The position numbers were made by a program, and so were the translations under genes. From Nitrincola lacisaponensis (GTDB lineage: Bacteria > Pseudomonadota > Gammaproteobacteria > Pseudomonadales > Balneatricaceae): 64,000 bases of DNA. Below the pieces are notes generated by a model. The model saw only the letters and a program-made list of their open reading frames with translations, was not told where the DNA came from and made no database searches. The DNA lies in contig NZ_JMSZ01000036.1 of assembly GCF_000691225.1 (NCBI RefSeq), forward strand, positions 1 to 64,000, read 5' to 3'. Position 1 is the stretch's first letter; every line of letters begins with the position of its first letter. Below are positions 26,314-35,087 of the stretch, one piece after another.

Positions 26314-27207
26314 TCAGTCGCTGTCGTCGCCCTGGCGTCGGGTTGGCAGCAGGCGGTCATTCTGACGCAGGCTGCGCAGGCTGCGCTTGATGGTTTTGAG
26401 GTGGTCAAACAGGGCCGGTCCCAGTTTCATTGCCACGCCGACTGCCAGAATATCGATGACTACCAGATGTACGACACGTGAAGACATCAGGGTGCTGAGG
26501 TCCTTGTCTTCTTCAACATCGACATGGATCGGAATGGTGGCCAGTTCAGCCAGAGGGGTTGTCCCAGGACACAGGGTAATGACGGTTGCGCCGGTTTCCT
26601 TGACCAGTTTGACGGTATGCAGCAGATCTTTGGTGCGTCCGGTTTGAGAGATGGCCACCACCACGTCTCCCTGCCCCAGAGTGACAGCGGAGATGGTTTG
26701 CATATGCGGGTCAGAATAGGCGGCCGCTGACACCATCAGCCGGTAAAACTTGTGCTGTGCATCGGCACAGACCGGCGCGGAGGCACCAAAACCATAAAAC
26801 TCGACACGATTGGCTTTTGCCAGTGCATCAATCGCTTCTTCCAGGATTTCCGGGTCGAGCTGTTCGCGGATGTTGATCAGATTGCCGATCATCGAGTCAA
26901 AAATTTTCTGTTTGAACTCGATCACCGTGTCCTTGGTGTCCATGGAGAACTTTTCGAAGCTGGCATTACTCGCCAGCCCCTGTGCCAGGGTCAGTTTGAA
27001 GTCCTGAAAACCGTCATAGTTCAGTGCTCGACAGAAACGTACCACTGTCGGCTCGCTGACATTGGCCTCCGAAGCCAGATCCACAATACGCATATGGATG
27101 ACGTCATTCGGCTGAGCCAGTACATAATCAGCTACTTTCTGTTCGGACTTACGCAGTTTTTCCCGTGAATCTGCAATGGACTTGAGAAGATTGAAGGAAT
27201 TCAACAC
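26314..27207 (-). CDS. hexR: HexR-type RpiR-family regulator of central carbon metabolism
   Basis: A 297-aa regulator with an N-terminal RpiR helix-turn-helix (ASEANVSEPTVVRFCRALNYDGFQDFK, about residues 45-72) and a C-terminal SIS sugar-phosphate domain (FYGFGASAPVCADAQHKFYRL about 138-158; ISQTGRTKDLL about 184-194). These segments closely match HexR of Pseudomonas and Shewanella, which binds 2-keto-3-deoxy-6-phosphogluconate and represses glucose catabolic genes. The usual partner genes (zwf, edd) are not in this window. It starts at a GTG preceded by AGGT; the C-terminal tail after RSLRSL is variable. Confidence 0.88.
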   Translation of the reverse strand: MLNSFNLLKSIADSREKLRKSEQKVADYVLAQPNDVIHMRIVDLASEANVSEPTVVRFCRALNYDGFQDFKLTLAQGLASNASFEKFSMDTKDTVIEFKQKIFDSMIGNLINIREQLDPEILEEAIDALAKANRVEFYGFGASAPVCADAQHKFYRLMVSAAAYSDPHMQTISAVTLGQGDVVVAISQTGRTKDLLHTVKLVKETGATVITLCPGTTPLAELATIPIHVDVEEDKDLSTLMSSRVVHLVVIDILAVGVAMKLGPALFDHLKTIKRSLRSLRQNDRLLPTRRQGDDSD

Positions 27208-27381
27208 GGATACCTGTCAGCTGCTGGCTGTTAATCAGGCCCTAGTATAGCAATGAAATTAGCCATAGCCTAACGTCAATCACGGCGTAAAAGCGTAAAA
27301 CCACACGGTTTTTACTACAGATCCTTGATCAGACCACGTACAATAGCCCGAGATTGATGCAAACCCTGACGGAGTGTCTGA

Positions 27382-27984
27382 ATGAGTGATATCCAGCAAC
27401 TGGACGCACAGCTTGGCGAGATGAAGCCCTGGCAATTGACCGCTTTTTCAGCGGCATTGACAGAGCGTATGCTGCCGAATTTTACCCTGTTTTCCCGGTT
27501 ACTGGAGTTTGGCGATGCCGTACAGGTACGGCGCATTCTGGACGGCGTCTGGGAGCAGCTGGCCGGTGGTGCCAGCATGAACTTTGAAGTGCAGTTGGAT
27601 CATGTCGAAGCCAATATGCCCTCTCTGGATGAGTTTGATATGTATGGCGCCATGCCTGCACTGGATGCAGTGGTAGCGCTCTATTCAACCCTGGTGTGTA
27701 TTCTGGAAGCCGATCCGGCGGAAGCGGCCAGTATTGCTGACTTGTCACGTGAGTGTGTGGCGACTTTCATCGAGGTGAATGAGGCTGATCCGCAGCTGTC
27801 AGATGCAGAGTTGATGCGTTATATCGCTACACATGATTTGATGCAGGATGAAGATGCGTTTCAGGAAGAGGTGCTGGAACGCCTGCTGGCGACAGAGCAT
27901 CCCAATCGTGAATTTATCAAAAATCTGCGTACCCTGGCGATCAACGAGGGTGTCAGCAACCTTGGCATCAGTGATAACGAGTGA
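27382..27984 (+). CDS. yjaG: YjaG/DUF416 family protein
   Basis: A 200-aa acidic, mostly helical protein. The pattern LGEMKPWQLTAFSAALTERM...YSTLVCILE, followed by SRECVATFIEV and RLLATEHPNREFIKNLRTLA, is characteristic of DUF416/YjaG. Function is not established. The ATG at 27382 has CGGAG seven bases upstream. Its end overlaps the next small gene, so the three plus-strand genes here may form an operon. Confidence 0.85.
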   Translation: MSDIQQLDAQLGEMKPWQLTAFSAALTERMLPNFTLFSRLLEFGDAVQVRRILDGVWEQLAGGASMNFEVQLDHVEANMPSLDEFDMYGAMPALDAVVALYSTLVCILEADPAEAASIADLSRECVATFIEVNEADPQLSDAELMRYIATHDLMQDEDAFQEEVLERLLATEHPNREFIKNLRTLAINEGVSNLGISDNE

Positions 27985-28241
27985 TGCTACGGATCGGCCT
28001 GTTACTACTAATTGTACCGGGTGTGGCCCTGCTGGGCCTGTTTTTTTATGAGCAGTTGCAGATCAGTGACTGCCGTCTGGAGGGAGGCCATTGGGACTAT
28101 CTTCGGGCGGTGTGTGATCAGCAACCGCACCCCTTTATTCCGTTGATGGCACGTAAGCCGCTGTTAGTGAATGGCGGTATGTTACTCAGCTGTCTCGGTC
28201 TGTTGATAACGATAGCCGGACTGTATCGTCGGCGCATGTAA
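27984..28241 (+). CDS. Small membrane protein, unknown function
   Basis: An 85-aa protein whose ATG overlaps the yjaG stop (TGATG). Two hydrophobic helices are visible (LRIGLLLLIVPGVALLGLFF, about 2-21; NGGMLLSCLGLLITIAGLY, about 62-80). The loop between them carries a pair of cysteines (SDCRLEGG, RAVCDQQP) that could form a disulfide if periplasmic. I do not recognise a family. Confidence 0.6.
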   Translation: MLRIGLLLLIVPGVALLGLFFYEQLQISDCRLEGGHWDYLRAVCDQQPHPFIPLMARKPLLVNGGMLLSCLGLLITIAGLYRRRM

Positions 28242-28258
28242 AGGCTGCAGGAAGAGAC

Positions 28259-28732
28259 ATGGGAAAGAAAATTGCACTGAGTGGCCTGGGATTGGCCGTG
28301 GTGTTTGGTCTTTGGGTGTGGCTGTTTTCACCGCAATGGCTGGAAGGTTTTAACCAGCAGCGGGCAGAAGATGCCGAAGTTTATCGAACGCAAGGTCTCG
28401 AGGCCGGACGTGAGACTGATCAGCAGGGTTGTCAGGATCAGGCACTGACCCGTTTTGACCAGTGCCGGGACTCCAATTTTGTCTGCACCGTCAATCAAGG
28501 CGTGTTCCTGAAGGCCTGCTTTGAAACGGCGGCAACGACAGCCGGTTTCTGTGAAGGATTGCCGGAGTTTCATGACAAGGCCACGGAGCCTGAGAAAGAC
28601 TGGGCCAAGTATAACTGTTGGGACATGGGAATACGTGGAGAGGGCTGCAGATTGCTGTTGCGTCAGCGACTACAGCTCTGCGATGCCCTCGGATCGTCTG
28701 CTGGCAGCAGTGCTTTAAACCTGCAGAACTAG
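28259..28732 (+). CDS. Cysteine-rich membrane-anchored protein, unknown function
   Basis: A 157-aa protein with one N-terminal hydrophobic helix (IALSGLGLAVVFGLWVWLF, about 5-23) followed by a hydrophilic, presumably periplasmic domain with eight cysteines (for example QGCQDQA, FDQCRDSNFVC, FLKACF). An even number of spaced cysteines suggests disulfide bonds. The start has an AGGAAGAG site upstream. Its 3' end overlaps the convergent oxidoreductase gene by 18 bases. No family recognised. Confidence 0.65.
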   Translation: MGKKIALSGLGLAVVFGLWVWLFSPQWLEGFNQQRAEDAEVYRTQGLEAGRETDQQGCQDQALTRFDQCRDSNFVCTVNQGVFLKACFETAATTAGFCEGLPEFHDKATEPEKDWAKYNCWDMGIRGEGCRLLLRQRLQLCDALGSSAGSSALNLQN

Positions 28733-29650
28733 TTTACCACTGATGTGCCCGCTGGCACTTAACCGGTGGGCTTCTGCGGCCTGTGACAAGGGCAGAACCT
28801 GGGCAATCTTGAGTTTTAACAAACCCTTGGCTGCCCGTTCTGCCAGTTGCGCCAATTGTGCTGCATTGGGTTCAACACGAATCGGTAACACGGTCACATC
28901 GGAACCTTCAGCCGCCGCACTGACCTGAGCGGCCGTCACCGATGGCAGGGTTACCAGTCGGCCACCTGGTTTTAATGCCAGTAACGCATCGATCGCAGTC
29001 TCCCCGCCGACACCGTCCAGAATCAGGTCATAGGTGTCTGCCAGTTCGCGCATATCCAGCTCCTGATAATCCAGTGTTTGCTGGCAACCCAGTGTTTTCA
29101 GATAGGCATGATTGGCAGGTGAGCTGGTTGCGCTGACCTGTGCACCTGCCTGAACCGCCAGTTGAGCCGCCAGATGACCCACACCACCGGCACCGGCCAG
29201 AATCAGCACCCGTTCAGCGGCTTGCAATTGTCCTTTATCAAACAGTGCCTGCCAGGCGGTTAAGCCAGCCAGACCCAGACCTGCGGCTGTCGTGGCATCC
29301 AGACCTTCCGGGCGCAAGGTAATTTCACTGGCGGGTGCAATCAGCTGTTCGGCATAGCAGCCAGCCGGGTGGGGAAAGCGGATAAATCCCAGTACCGGAT
29401 CTCCAACCTTGAATTGGGTGACACCTTCACCCAGCGCCAGTACTTCGCCACTGAATTCCCAGCCGGGTGTCCAGGGAAAGGACTCAATAAATCCCGCTGC
29501 ACCGCCACCCGAGCAGGTTTTCCAGTCGATCGGATTCACACCCGCCGCCTGATTGCGGATCAACACTTCACCGGGACCGGGAATCGGATTGTCGACCGTC
29601 TCATAACAGAGGTTATCGGGTTCGAACGCATGGATCTGGATAGCTTGCAT
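28715..29650 (-). CDS. NADP-dependent quinone-oxidoreductase-like medium-chain dehydrogenase
   Basis: A 311-aa MDR/zinc-type alcohol-dehydrogenase-fold enzyme of the quinone oxidoreductase branch. The N-terminal GroES-like part includes GPGEVLIRNQAAGVNPIDWK, and the Rossmann nucleotide site is AGAGGVGHLAAQLA near residues 145-160. The zinc-ligand cysteines of true alcohol dehydrogenases are absent, so it should use NADPH to reduce quinones or enals. I chose the ATG at 29650 because GGAG lies eight bases upstream; the ATG two codons earlier is too close to that site. Confidence 0.88.
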   Translation of the reverse strand: MQAIQIHAFEPDNLCYETVDNPIPGPGEVLIRNQAAGVNPIDWKTCSGGGAAGFIESFPWTPGWEFSGEVLALGEGVTQFKVGDPVLGFIRFPHPAGCYAEQLIAPASEITLRPEGLDATTAAGLGLAGLTAWQALFDKGQLQAAERVLILAGAGGVGHLAAQLAVQAGAQVSATSSPANHAYLKTLGCQQTLDYQELDMRELADTYDLILDGVGGETAIDALLALKPGGRLVTLPSVTAAQVSAAAEGSDVTVLPIRVEPNAAQLAQLAERAAKGLLKLKIAQVLPLSQAAEAHRLSASGHISGKLVLQV

Positions 29651-29695
29651 GAGCATACTCCGCTGACAGAAAAACAGGCCCGGGAAGGCCACTCT

Positions 29696-31015
29696 TCAGC
29701 CATTATGAGTGGCGAGTGCTTCATTTTCCAGTGCAATGACGCTATCGGGCGGGAAGTGACAACTGAAGCAGCTGCCCTTGCCGAGGCTGCTCTGGATTTT
29801 CAACTGACCGCCATGGCGTACCATGACGTATTTGACAATTGACAGCCCCAGTCCGGTTCCGCCACTGTCACTGGAGCGGCTTTCATCGACACGGTAAAAA
29901 CGTTCTGTCAGACGGGGCAGATGGAAAGGTTCTATTCCAGGTCCGTTATCCTCAACACTGAGGTGGCCACCATTGACGTCCACTTTCCAGCGGATGCGTA
30001 TTTCTGCCTGTGCAGGCGTGTGTCTGACCGCGTTAAAGACCAGATTAGAAAAAGCGCTGTGCAGTTCTTTGTCCTGGCCCAGGAGGTCATAGCGGGGATC
30101 CGCATCGATGCTGATCTGGTGCTGTTGGTCACCACTGAGAATCAGCGCATCGCGGCGGATTTCTTTCAGCATCTGATGAATATCGACTGAAACATCTTCA
30201 GTTACATGCTCGGTTGACTCCAGACGGGATAACATCAACATATCCCGGACCAGTCCTTCCATTCTGAGAGTTTGCTGTTCCATTTGCTGTAAGCCGCGCA
30301 TCAGGGGCTTAGGCAACTCCTGATCCTGAAATGTTTCTAGGTAACCACGTATTACGGTTAGTGGTGTACGCAATTCATGTGAGGCATTGGATACGAAGCT
30401 TTGTCGGGTCTGTTCAAGCTTTTTTAACCGGGTAATGTCGCGGGCAACTAACAGGCGATCACCCTGTCCGAAGTGCGTAATATGATACTGCAGGGTGACC
30501 TGCTCATTGATGGGGGATGTCAGTTCCAGCGGTTCCTGGTAATTGTGCTTTCGGTAGTAGCGAATAAAACGGGGATCACGTAACAGGTTGAGTATGGAGC
30601 GACGACGGTCGGATTTGGGTGACAGCCCCAGTAATCGTTCCGCTGAACGATTCCACCATTCCAGATTATCCTTTTGGTCAATAATCACCACCGCATCTTG
30701 AAGAGCCGCTGATGAGTGCTGGAAGCGGTTTATAATCCCCCGCAGGGCCCTTTCCTTGTCGTGTCCACGGCGTTGCAGCCGGTAAAGGCCATCCAGCAGA
30801 TCACCCCAGGCACCGGGAGCCTCTGGCGGTTCGCTGCCATCTTCCCGTTTGAGCCATTTCATCACCCGCTCGAACAGGTAGATCTGGTACAGTGACCAGC
30901 CAAACAGGCTGATAATCAGCGCCTCTCGGGGGTAACCCAGTATCCAGCCAATCAACCCACTGACCAGCAGGGTGATCAGCAGACTGTAGACCATCAGCTT
31001 TCCGGACTGATACAT
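29696..31015 (-). CDS. phoR: Phosphate regulon sensor histidine kinase PhoR
   Basis: A 439-aa inner-membrane sensor kinase with two N-terminal hydrophobic segments (about 8-45) and a PAS domain (about 98-200: VVIIDQKDNLEWWNRSAERLLG). The phosphoacceptor motif is ASHELRTPL, with His near residue 212, and the ATPase domain has VEDNGPGIE and GTGLGLSIVK. It follows phoB by 40 bases. PhoR senses phosphate through PstSCAB and PhoU, which are encoded just upstream, and phosphorylates PhoB when phosphate is scarce. Confidence 0.95.
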   Translation of the reverse strand: MYQSGKLMVYSLLITLLVSGLIGWILGYPREALIISLFGWSLYQIYLFERVMKWLKREDGSEPPEAPGAWGDLLDGLYRLQRRGHDKERALRGIINRFQHSSAALQDAVVIIDQKDNLEWWNRSAERLLGLSPKSDRRRSILNLLRDPRFIRYYRKHNYQEPLELTSPINEQVTLQYHITHFGQGDRLLVARDITRLKKLEQTRQSFVSNASHELRTPLTVIRGYLETFQDQELPKPLMRGLQQMEQQTLRMEGLVRDMLMLSRLESTEHVTEDVSVDIHQMLKEIRRDALILSGDQQHQISIDADPRYDLLGQDKELHSAFSNLVFNAVRHTPAQAEIRIRWKVDVNGGHLSVEDNGPGIEPFHLPRLTERFYRVDESRSSDSGGTGLGLSIVKYVMVRHGGQLKIQSSLGKGSCFSCHFPPDSVIALENEALATHNG

Positions 31016-31055
31016 GTGCGCGTCTCTGCGGCAGGTTAAGTAGGCGGTTCAAGCC

Positions 31056-31748
31056 TCAGTTTTTGACAGAAAAACGGTATCCCGTGCCACGCACTGTTTG
31101 AATCAGATAATCATGGCGTTCGCCCAAGGCTTTACGCAACCGCCGGATGTGTACATCAACGGTACGTTCTTCGACATACACATTACCGCCCCACACCATA
31201 TCTAGCAACTGGCTTCTGGAGTAGGCTCGGTCTTGATGAGTCATGAAAAACTGTAACAGTCTGAACTCGGTGGGACCAAGATCTACCGGTGTTTCCTCGG
31301 ACAGCACCCGGTGAGAAACAGGGTCCAGTGTCAGATCATCAACGGTGACCGGTTCTTCAATACCTTTGGGTGTTGTGCGTCGCAACACGGTTTTCAGTCG
31401 AGCCACCAGTTCACGTGGTGAAAATGGTTTGGTGATGTAATCATCAACACCCACTTCCAGCCCCTGAATTTTATTATCTTCTTCAGCTTTTGCAGTGAGC
31501 ATGATAATGGGAATATCGGCGGTGACTTCATCTTTACGCAGTCTGCGGGCGAAGTCGATGCCACTGACACCGGGCATCATCCAGTCAAGCAACACCATAT
31601 CCGGCTTCTGATCCAGAATGGCCGCATGTGCCTGTTGTGCGTTCTGGGCTTCAAGGCAGTCATAGCCTGCCATCTCCAGCGCTACGGCAATCATTTCCCG
31701 GATAGGTGCTTCATCGTCAACAATGAGTACACGTTTTGCAACCGACAT
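31056..31748 (-). CDS. phoB: Phosphate regulon response regulator PhoB
   Basis: A 230-aa OmpR-type regulator. The receiver domain (KRVLIVDDEAPIRE at the start; phosphoacceptor Asp in VLLDWMMPG near 54) precedes a winged-helix DNA-binding domain (VDVHIRRLRKALG near 200). The start at 31748 has GAGG seven bases upstream and gives the normal family length; a longer frame upstream is not needed. A PHO box with a matched -10 precedes it, predicting positive self-regulation. Confidence 0.96.
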   Translation of the reverse strand: MSVAKRVLIVDDEAPIREMIAVALEMAGYDCLEAQNAQQAHAAILDQKPDMVLLDWMMPGVSGIDFARRLRKDEVTADIPIIMLTAKAEEDNKIQGLEVGVDDYITKPFSPRELVARLKTVLRRTTPKGIEEPVTVDDLTLDPVSHRVLSEETPVDLGPTEFRLLQFFMTHQDRAYSRSQLLDMVWGGNVYVEERTVDVHIRRLRKALGERHDYLIQTVRGTGYRFSVKN

Positions 31749-31781
31749 GGATGAACCTCGACTGTGATTATCAACCCGACT

Positions 31782-31815
31782 ATTACAAGACGTTTTGGTT
31801 ACATTAATATGACAG
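31782..31815 (-). promoter_or_regulatory. PHO-box promoter of phoB
   Basis: On the minus strand CTGTCAT, four bases, then ATGTAAC form an 18-base PHO box at 31798-31815. Exactly ten bases later is TGTAAT, a good -10 (five of six). This is the standard PhoB-activated geometry in which the box replaces the -35. Confidence 0.85.
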
Positions 31816-31846
31816 TATGGCTCAGTTTGGTAAAAAACCTGCAAAA

Positions 31847-32722
31847 TCAGGCGGCATAATGCAAAACGATTCCGATCAGTACGGCCAGCTCAGCTAAATG
31901 GTTATTGAGAAAGGCCTGGAAGCAGGGCGCGCGTTCGCGTTGACGAATCAGGTACTGCTGCCAGCCGAAAAAGCCGATGGCAGCGATGAGTCCACTGTAG
32001 TACCAGAAACTCATATCCAGGTAGAGGCCGATGATCAGCAGCAGTAGCATGGCCAGTCCCTGAAGGAGTCCGATTATCAGCTTGTCAGCCTGTCCGAAGC
32101 GTATCGCGGTGGATTTAACACCAATTTTCAGGTCGTCATCCCGGTCAACCATGGCATATTGCGTGTCATAGGCCACCGTCCATAACAGCTTGGCGAGATA
32201 CAGCAGCCAGGCAATCAGTGGCAAGGTTCCGGTAACGGCGGTAAACGCCATGGGAATGGCCCAGCCAAAGGCGGCACCCAATACCACTTGCGGGTAGTGG
32301 GTATAGCGCTTCATGAACGGGTAACAGAAGGCCAGAGCAACGCCGATCACCGATAACTGAATGGTGAGTCGATTGGTAAACAGTACCAGCACGAATGCGC
32401 TGAGCATCAAGCCGACAAATAATGCCAGGGCTTCCCGTTCACTGACTTGCCCGGTTGCCAGGGGCCGGTCTGCAGTGCGTTTGACATGGCCATCGATGTG
32501 GCGATCAGCATAATCGTTGATGACGCAGCCAGCCGAGCGAGTGAGAAAGACACCCAGGGTGAAAATCAATAGCAGTTGTGGCGTCGGCACGCCTTCCGAG
32601 GCAATCCAGAGCGCCCAGAGTGTCGGCCAGAGCAGTAACCAGGTGCCGATAGGTTTATCGGCACGCATCAGGCGGATGTAAAGTGGCAGCTTCTGGCGCA
32701 TAACGGAAATCAGGCCGGACAT
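31847..32722 (-). CDS. ubiA: 4-hydroxybenzoate polyprenyltransferase
   Basis: A 291-aa integral membrane prenyltransferase of ubiquinone synthesis; it attaches the polyprenyl chain to 4-hydroxybenzoate. The two Asp-rich motifs are present: [15 protein letters not shown] near residues 69-83 and [17 protein letters not shown] near 185-201, with about eight membrane helices. AAGGAA lies eight bases before the ATG. It follows ubiC and precedes phoB, the order known in Pseudomonas. Confidence 0.96.
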   Translation of the reverse strand: MSGLISVMRQKLPLYIRLMRADKPIGTWLLLWPTLWALWIASEGVPTPQLLLIFTLGVFLTRSAGCVINDYADRHIDGHVKRTADRPLATGQVSEREALALFVGLMLSAFVLVLFTNRLTIQLSVIGVALAFCYPFMKRYTHYPQVVLGAAFGWAIPMAFTAVTGTLPLIAWLLYLAKLLWTVAYDTQYAMVDRDDDLKIGVKSTAIRFGQADKLIIGLLQGLAMLLLLIIGLYLDMSFWYYSGLIAAIGFFGWQQYLIRQRERAPCFQAFLNNHLAELAVLIGIVLHYAA

Positions 32723-32788
32723 GAAGGTTCCTTGTAACTGAAAATCGCAGAATTCAGGCGCTATTGTACGCGCTTGAACGGCTGACTG

Positions 32789-33322
32789 TCAGCGTCGTGG
32801 AACAGAGGCCATCACGGGCAGAAACACTTCTGTCACCAGTAGCGGATGTGTATCGAGATAAAATACCGAGCGGCGTGCCGGATACACCTCTTTTCCGTCC
32901 CTCAAGTGCGTCACCTGAATAGCGCCCCGGCGAATACGTGGATCACTGAACAGCAGTGACCCCAGCGAGCGGTTGCCCAACTGATGCAGGGCCTGATGGC
33001 AATGAGAGAGGGTGGCATCAGGAACCACGGAGCGTGCATACACCCATACCTGATTTTTTCCCATCAGTTCCACCTCCCGTATTAACACACGACGGTGTGG
33101 AGGAATTCCCAGTACACAGGCTTCATCCCGGCTGGGGAAATCTCTGGACAGGCGTAGCAGTCTGACCTGGAACTGGCCTTGGCTGGCCAGAATCAATGAT
33201 TGGGTGAGGGATTCCCGCTGACACAGCCAGTCTCGCCAATGCGCAGACAGAGGTGGACGGCGGCTGGCTGCAAGCCAGTGCCGTCTGCGTTGTGAGCGTA
33301 AATAGAGTGTCCGAATCTTCAC
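32789..33322 (-). CDS. ubiC: Chorismate--pyruvate lyase
   Basis: A 177-aa protein matching chorismate lyase, which makes 4-hydroxybenzoate from chorismate. Recognisable segments are LIREVELMGKNQVWVYARSVVP, LGNRSLGSLLF and the C-terminal LLVTEVFLP. The start is a GTG at 33322 with AAGG upstream. It supplies the substrate for the adjacent ubiA product. Confidence 0.88.
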   Translation of the reverse strand: MKIRTLYLRSQRRRHWLAASRRPPLSAHWRDWLCQRESLTQSLILASQGQFQVRLLRLSRDFPSRDEACVLGIPPHRRVLIREVELMGKNQVWVYARSVVPDATLSHCHQALHQLGNRSLGSLLFSDPRIRRGAIQVTHLRDGKEVYPARRSVFYLDTHPLLVTEVFLPVMASVPRR

Positions 33323-33378
33323 AGAACCTTACCAGGCAAAAAAGTCTGGCGCAGTGTAACACTATGAAGGATCAGCGA

Positions 33379-34140
33379 TCACTCACTTTGGTAGTTGTCC
33401 AGGTCATCCTCAGGTGAGGCGTCGTGAACGGCTTCCTTGATCTCGCGCAAGCTCTTGTGGCGTACATCTTCACCACTGACCTGATAAATCAGGTGTATGG
33501 CAATACTGCGGGCATGATCACCAATACGCTCCAGGCTACGAAGAATCCACATGACATTCAGAATGACTGAAATGGAACGTGGGTCTTCCATCATGTAGGT
33601 GACCAGTGAGCGGGTTGCTGAGCGATACTCCTGATCTACTTCACGGTCACGCTTGGCGACTTTATAGGCCATTTCCAGATCGCCACGTGAGAAGGCATTC
33701 AAAACATCGCGTACCATTTCGGTTACGATCATGCCGATGTGGCGTACTTCCTGATAGCCGAATCGTGCATTAATCCCTGAGTTGGCGATTTCAATGGCAT
33801 GTTTTGAAATACGGCCCGACTCATCACCAATACGCTCCAGATCAGACGCAGCACGGCTGATGGAAATGATCAGTCGCAAGTCGCTGGCGGCTGGCTGGCG
33901 CAGGGCAATGATTTTGGTGCACTGCTGATCAATATCGATTTCCATCTGGTTGGCTGTTTTATCGCTTTGACGTGCCTGTTCAGCCAGCTCGATATCACCA
34001 TTCATCAGCGCTTCGATGGAGTCGCTGACCTGGCGTTCAACTATGCCGCCCATGCTCAGCATCTGCGTACGGATCTGCTCCAGTTCAATATTAAACTGAT
34101 TGGAGATGTGCTTTGAAAAACTGTCTTTTCCGGGTTCCAT
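33379..34140 (-). CDS. phoU: Phosphate signalling protein PhoU
   Basis: A 253-aa all-helical protein with two PhoU repeats (each with an E/DxxxD metal-binding pattern, for example SRAASDLERIGDESGRISKHA near residues 90-110 and LRSLERIGDHARSIA near 195-210). PhoU links the Pst transporter to PhoR and restrains it when phosphate is plentiful. It follows pstB by 56 bases. Confidence 0.95.
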   Translation of the reverse strand: MEPGKDSFSKHISNQFNIELEQIRTQMLSMGGIVERQVSDSIEALMNGDIELAEQARQSDKTANQMEIDIDQQCTKIIALRQPAASDLRLIISISRAASDLERIGDESGRISKHAIEIANSGINARFGYQEVRHIGMIVTEMVRDVLNAFSRGDLEMAYKVAKRDREVDQEYRSATRSLVTYMMEDPRSISVILNVMWILRSLERIGDHARSIAIHLIYQVSGEDVRHKSLREIKEAVHDASPEDDLDNYQSE

Positions 34141-34196
34141 AACCTGTATTCCCCTGATCTGTGTATGCGGTTCTGTTTAGCCTGTAATGACTGGCA

Positions 34197-35045
34197 TCAG
34201 CCGTAACGGCCTGTGATGTAGTCTTCAGTCTGTTGTTTTGCAGGCTTGGTGAACAGGGTGTCTGTATCACCAAACTCGATCAGGTCACCCATGTACATAA
34301 AGGCGGTATAGTCGGACACACGTGCAGCCTGTTGCATGTTATGAGTTACGATCACGATGGTGTAGTCATTCTTCAGCTCGTTGATCAGCTCTTCCACTTT
34401 CAGGGTTGAGATGGGATCGAGTGCCGATGCGGGCTCATCCAGCAGAATGACTTCCGGCTCAATTGCCACGGCGCGGGCAATCACCAGACGCTGCTGCTGA
34501 CCACCAGACATGCCGAAAGCATTGTCATCCAGACGGTCCTTAACTTCGTCCCAGAGCGCCGCTGCGCGCAGTGAGCGTTCAACCACTTCATCCAGTACGC
34601 GCTTGGAATTGACACCCTGCAGGCGCAGACCGTAGGCCACATTCTCGTAAATTGATTTAGGGAAAGGGTTAGGTTTCTGGAATACCATGCCCACATTCCG
34701 GCGCAGCTCAGCAACGTCGATATTGCGATCATAGATATTCTGGCCATCCATGAGGATTTCGCCTTCAATACGGCAGATGTCGACCAGGTCATTCATCCTG
34801 TTGAAACAGCGCAACAAGGTAGATTTACCGCATCCTGAAGGACCGATAAAGGCAGTAACGCGCTTTTCCGGAATCTGCAGGTTGATATTGTTCAGCGCCT
34901 GGTCCTGACCATAGTAAAGATTCAGGTTATTGACCGACAGCTTGATTTTTTCATCCTGCATCCGCATGGGAGCACGATTGCTGTTATCACGCGCCTGACT
35001 GGCTGAAATGGCAATACCGGCGGTTTCATGTGTCTGTGAATTCAT
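34197..35045 (-). CDS. pstB: Phosphate ABC transporter ATP-binding protein
   Basis: The 282-aa ATPase of the high-affinity phosphate importer. Walker [10 protein letters not shown], signature MSGGQQQR, Walker [14 protein letters not shown], and the PstB-typical NRMNDL region are present. I chose the ATG at 35045 over a TTG at 35063. About 30 residues precede the usual PstB start, a common extension in Pseudomonas relatives. Confidence 0.96.
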   Translation of the reverse strand: MNSQTHETAGIAISASQARDNSNRAPMRMQDEKIKLSVNNLNLYYGQDQALNNINLQIPEKRVTAFIGPSGCGKSTLLRCFNRMNDLVDICRIEGEILMDGQNIYDRNIDVAELRRNVGMVFQKPNPFPKSIYENVAYGLRLQGVNSKRVLDEVVERSLRAAALWDEVKDRLDDNAFGMSGGQQQRLVIARAVAIEPEVILLDEPASALDPISTLKVEELINELKNDYTIVIVTHNMQQAARVSDYTAFMYMGDLIEFGDTDTLFTKPAKQQTEDYITGRYG

Positions 35046-35087
35046 CGTTTTACTCACTCTCAATAATTCGTCAAAGTCAGGCTCGGA

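Noticed and set aside
27300-27345. HexR-like operator TGTAGTAAAAA near the hexR-yjaG gap
   Set aside because: Only one half of the expected palindrome is present, so it is not distinguishable from chance by eye.
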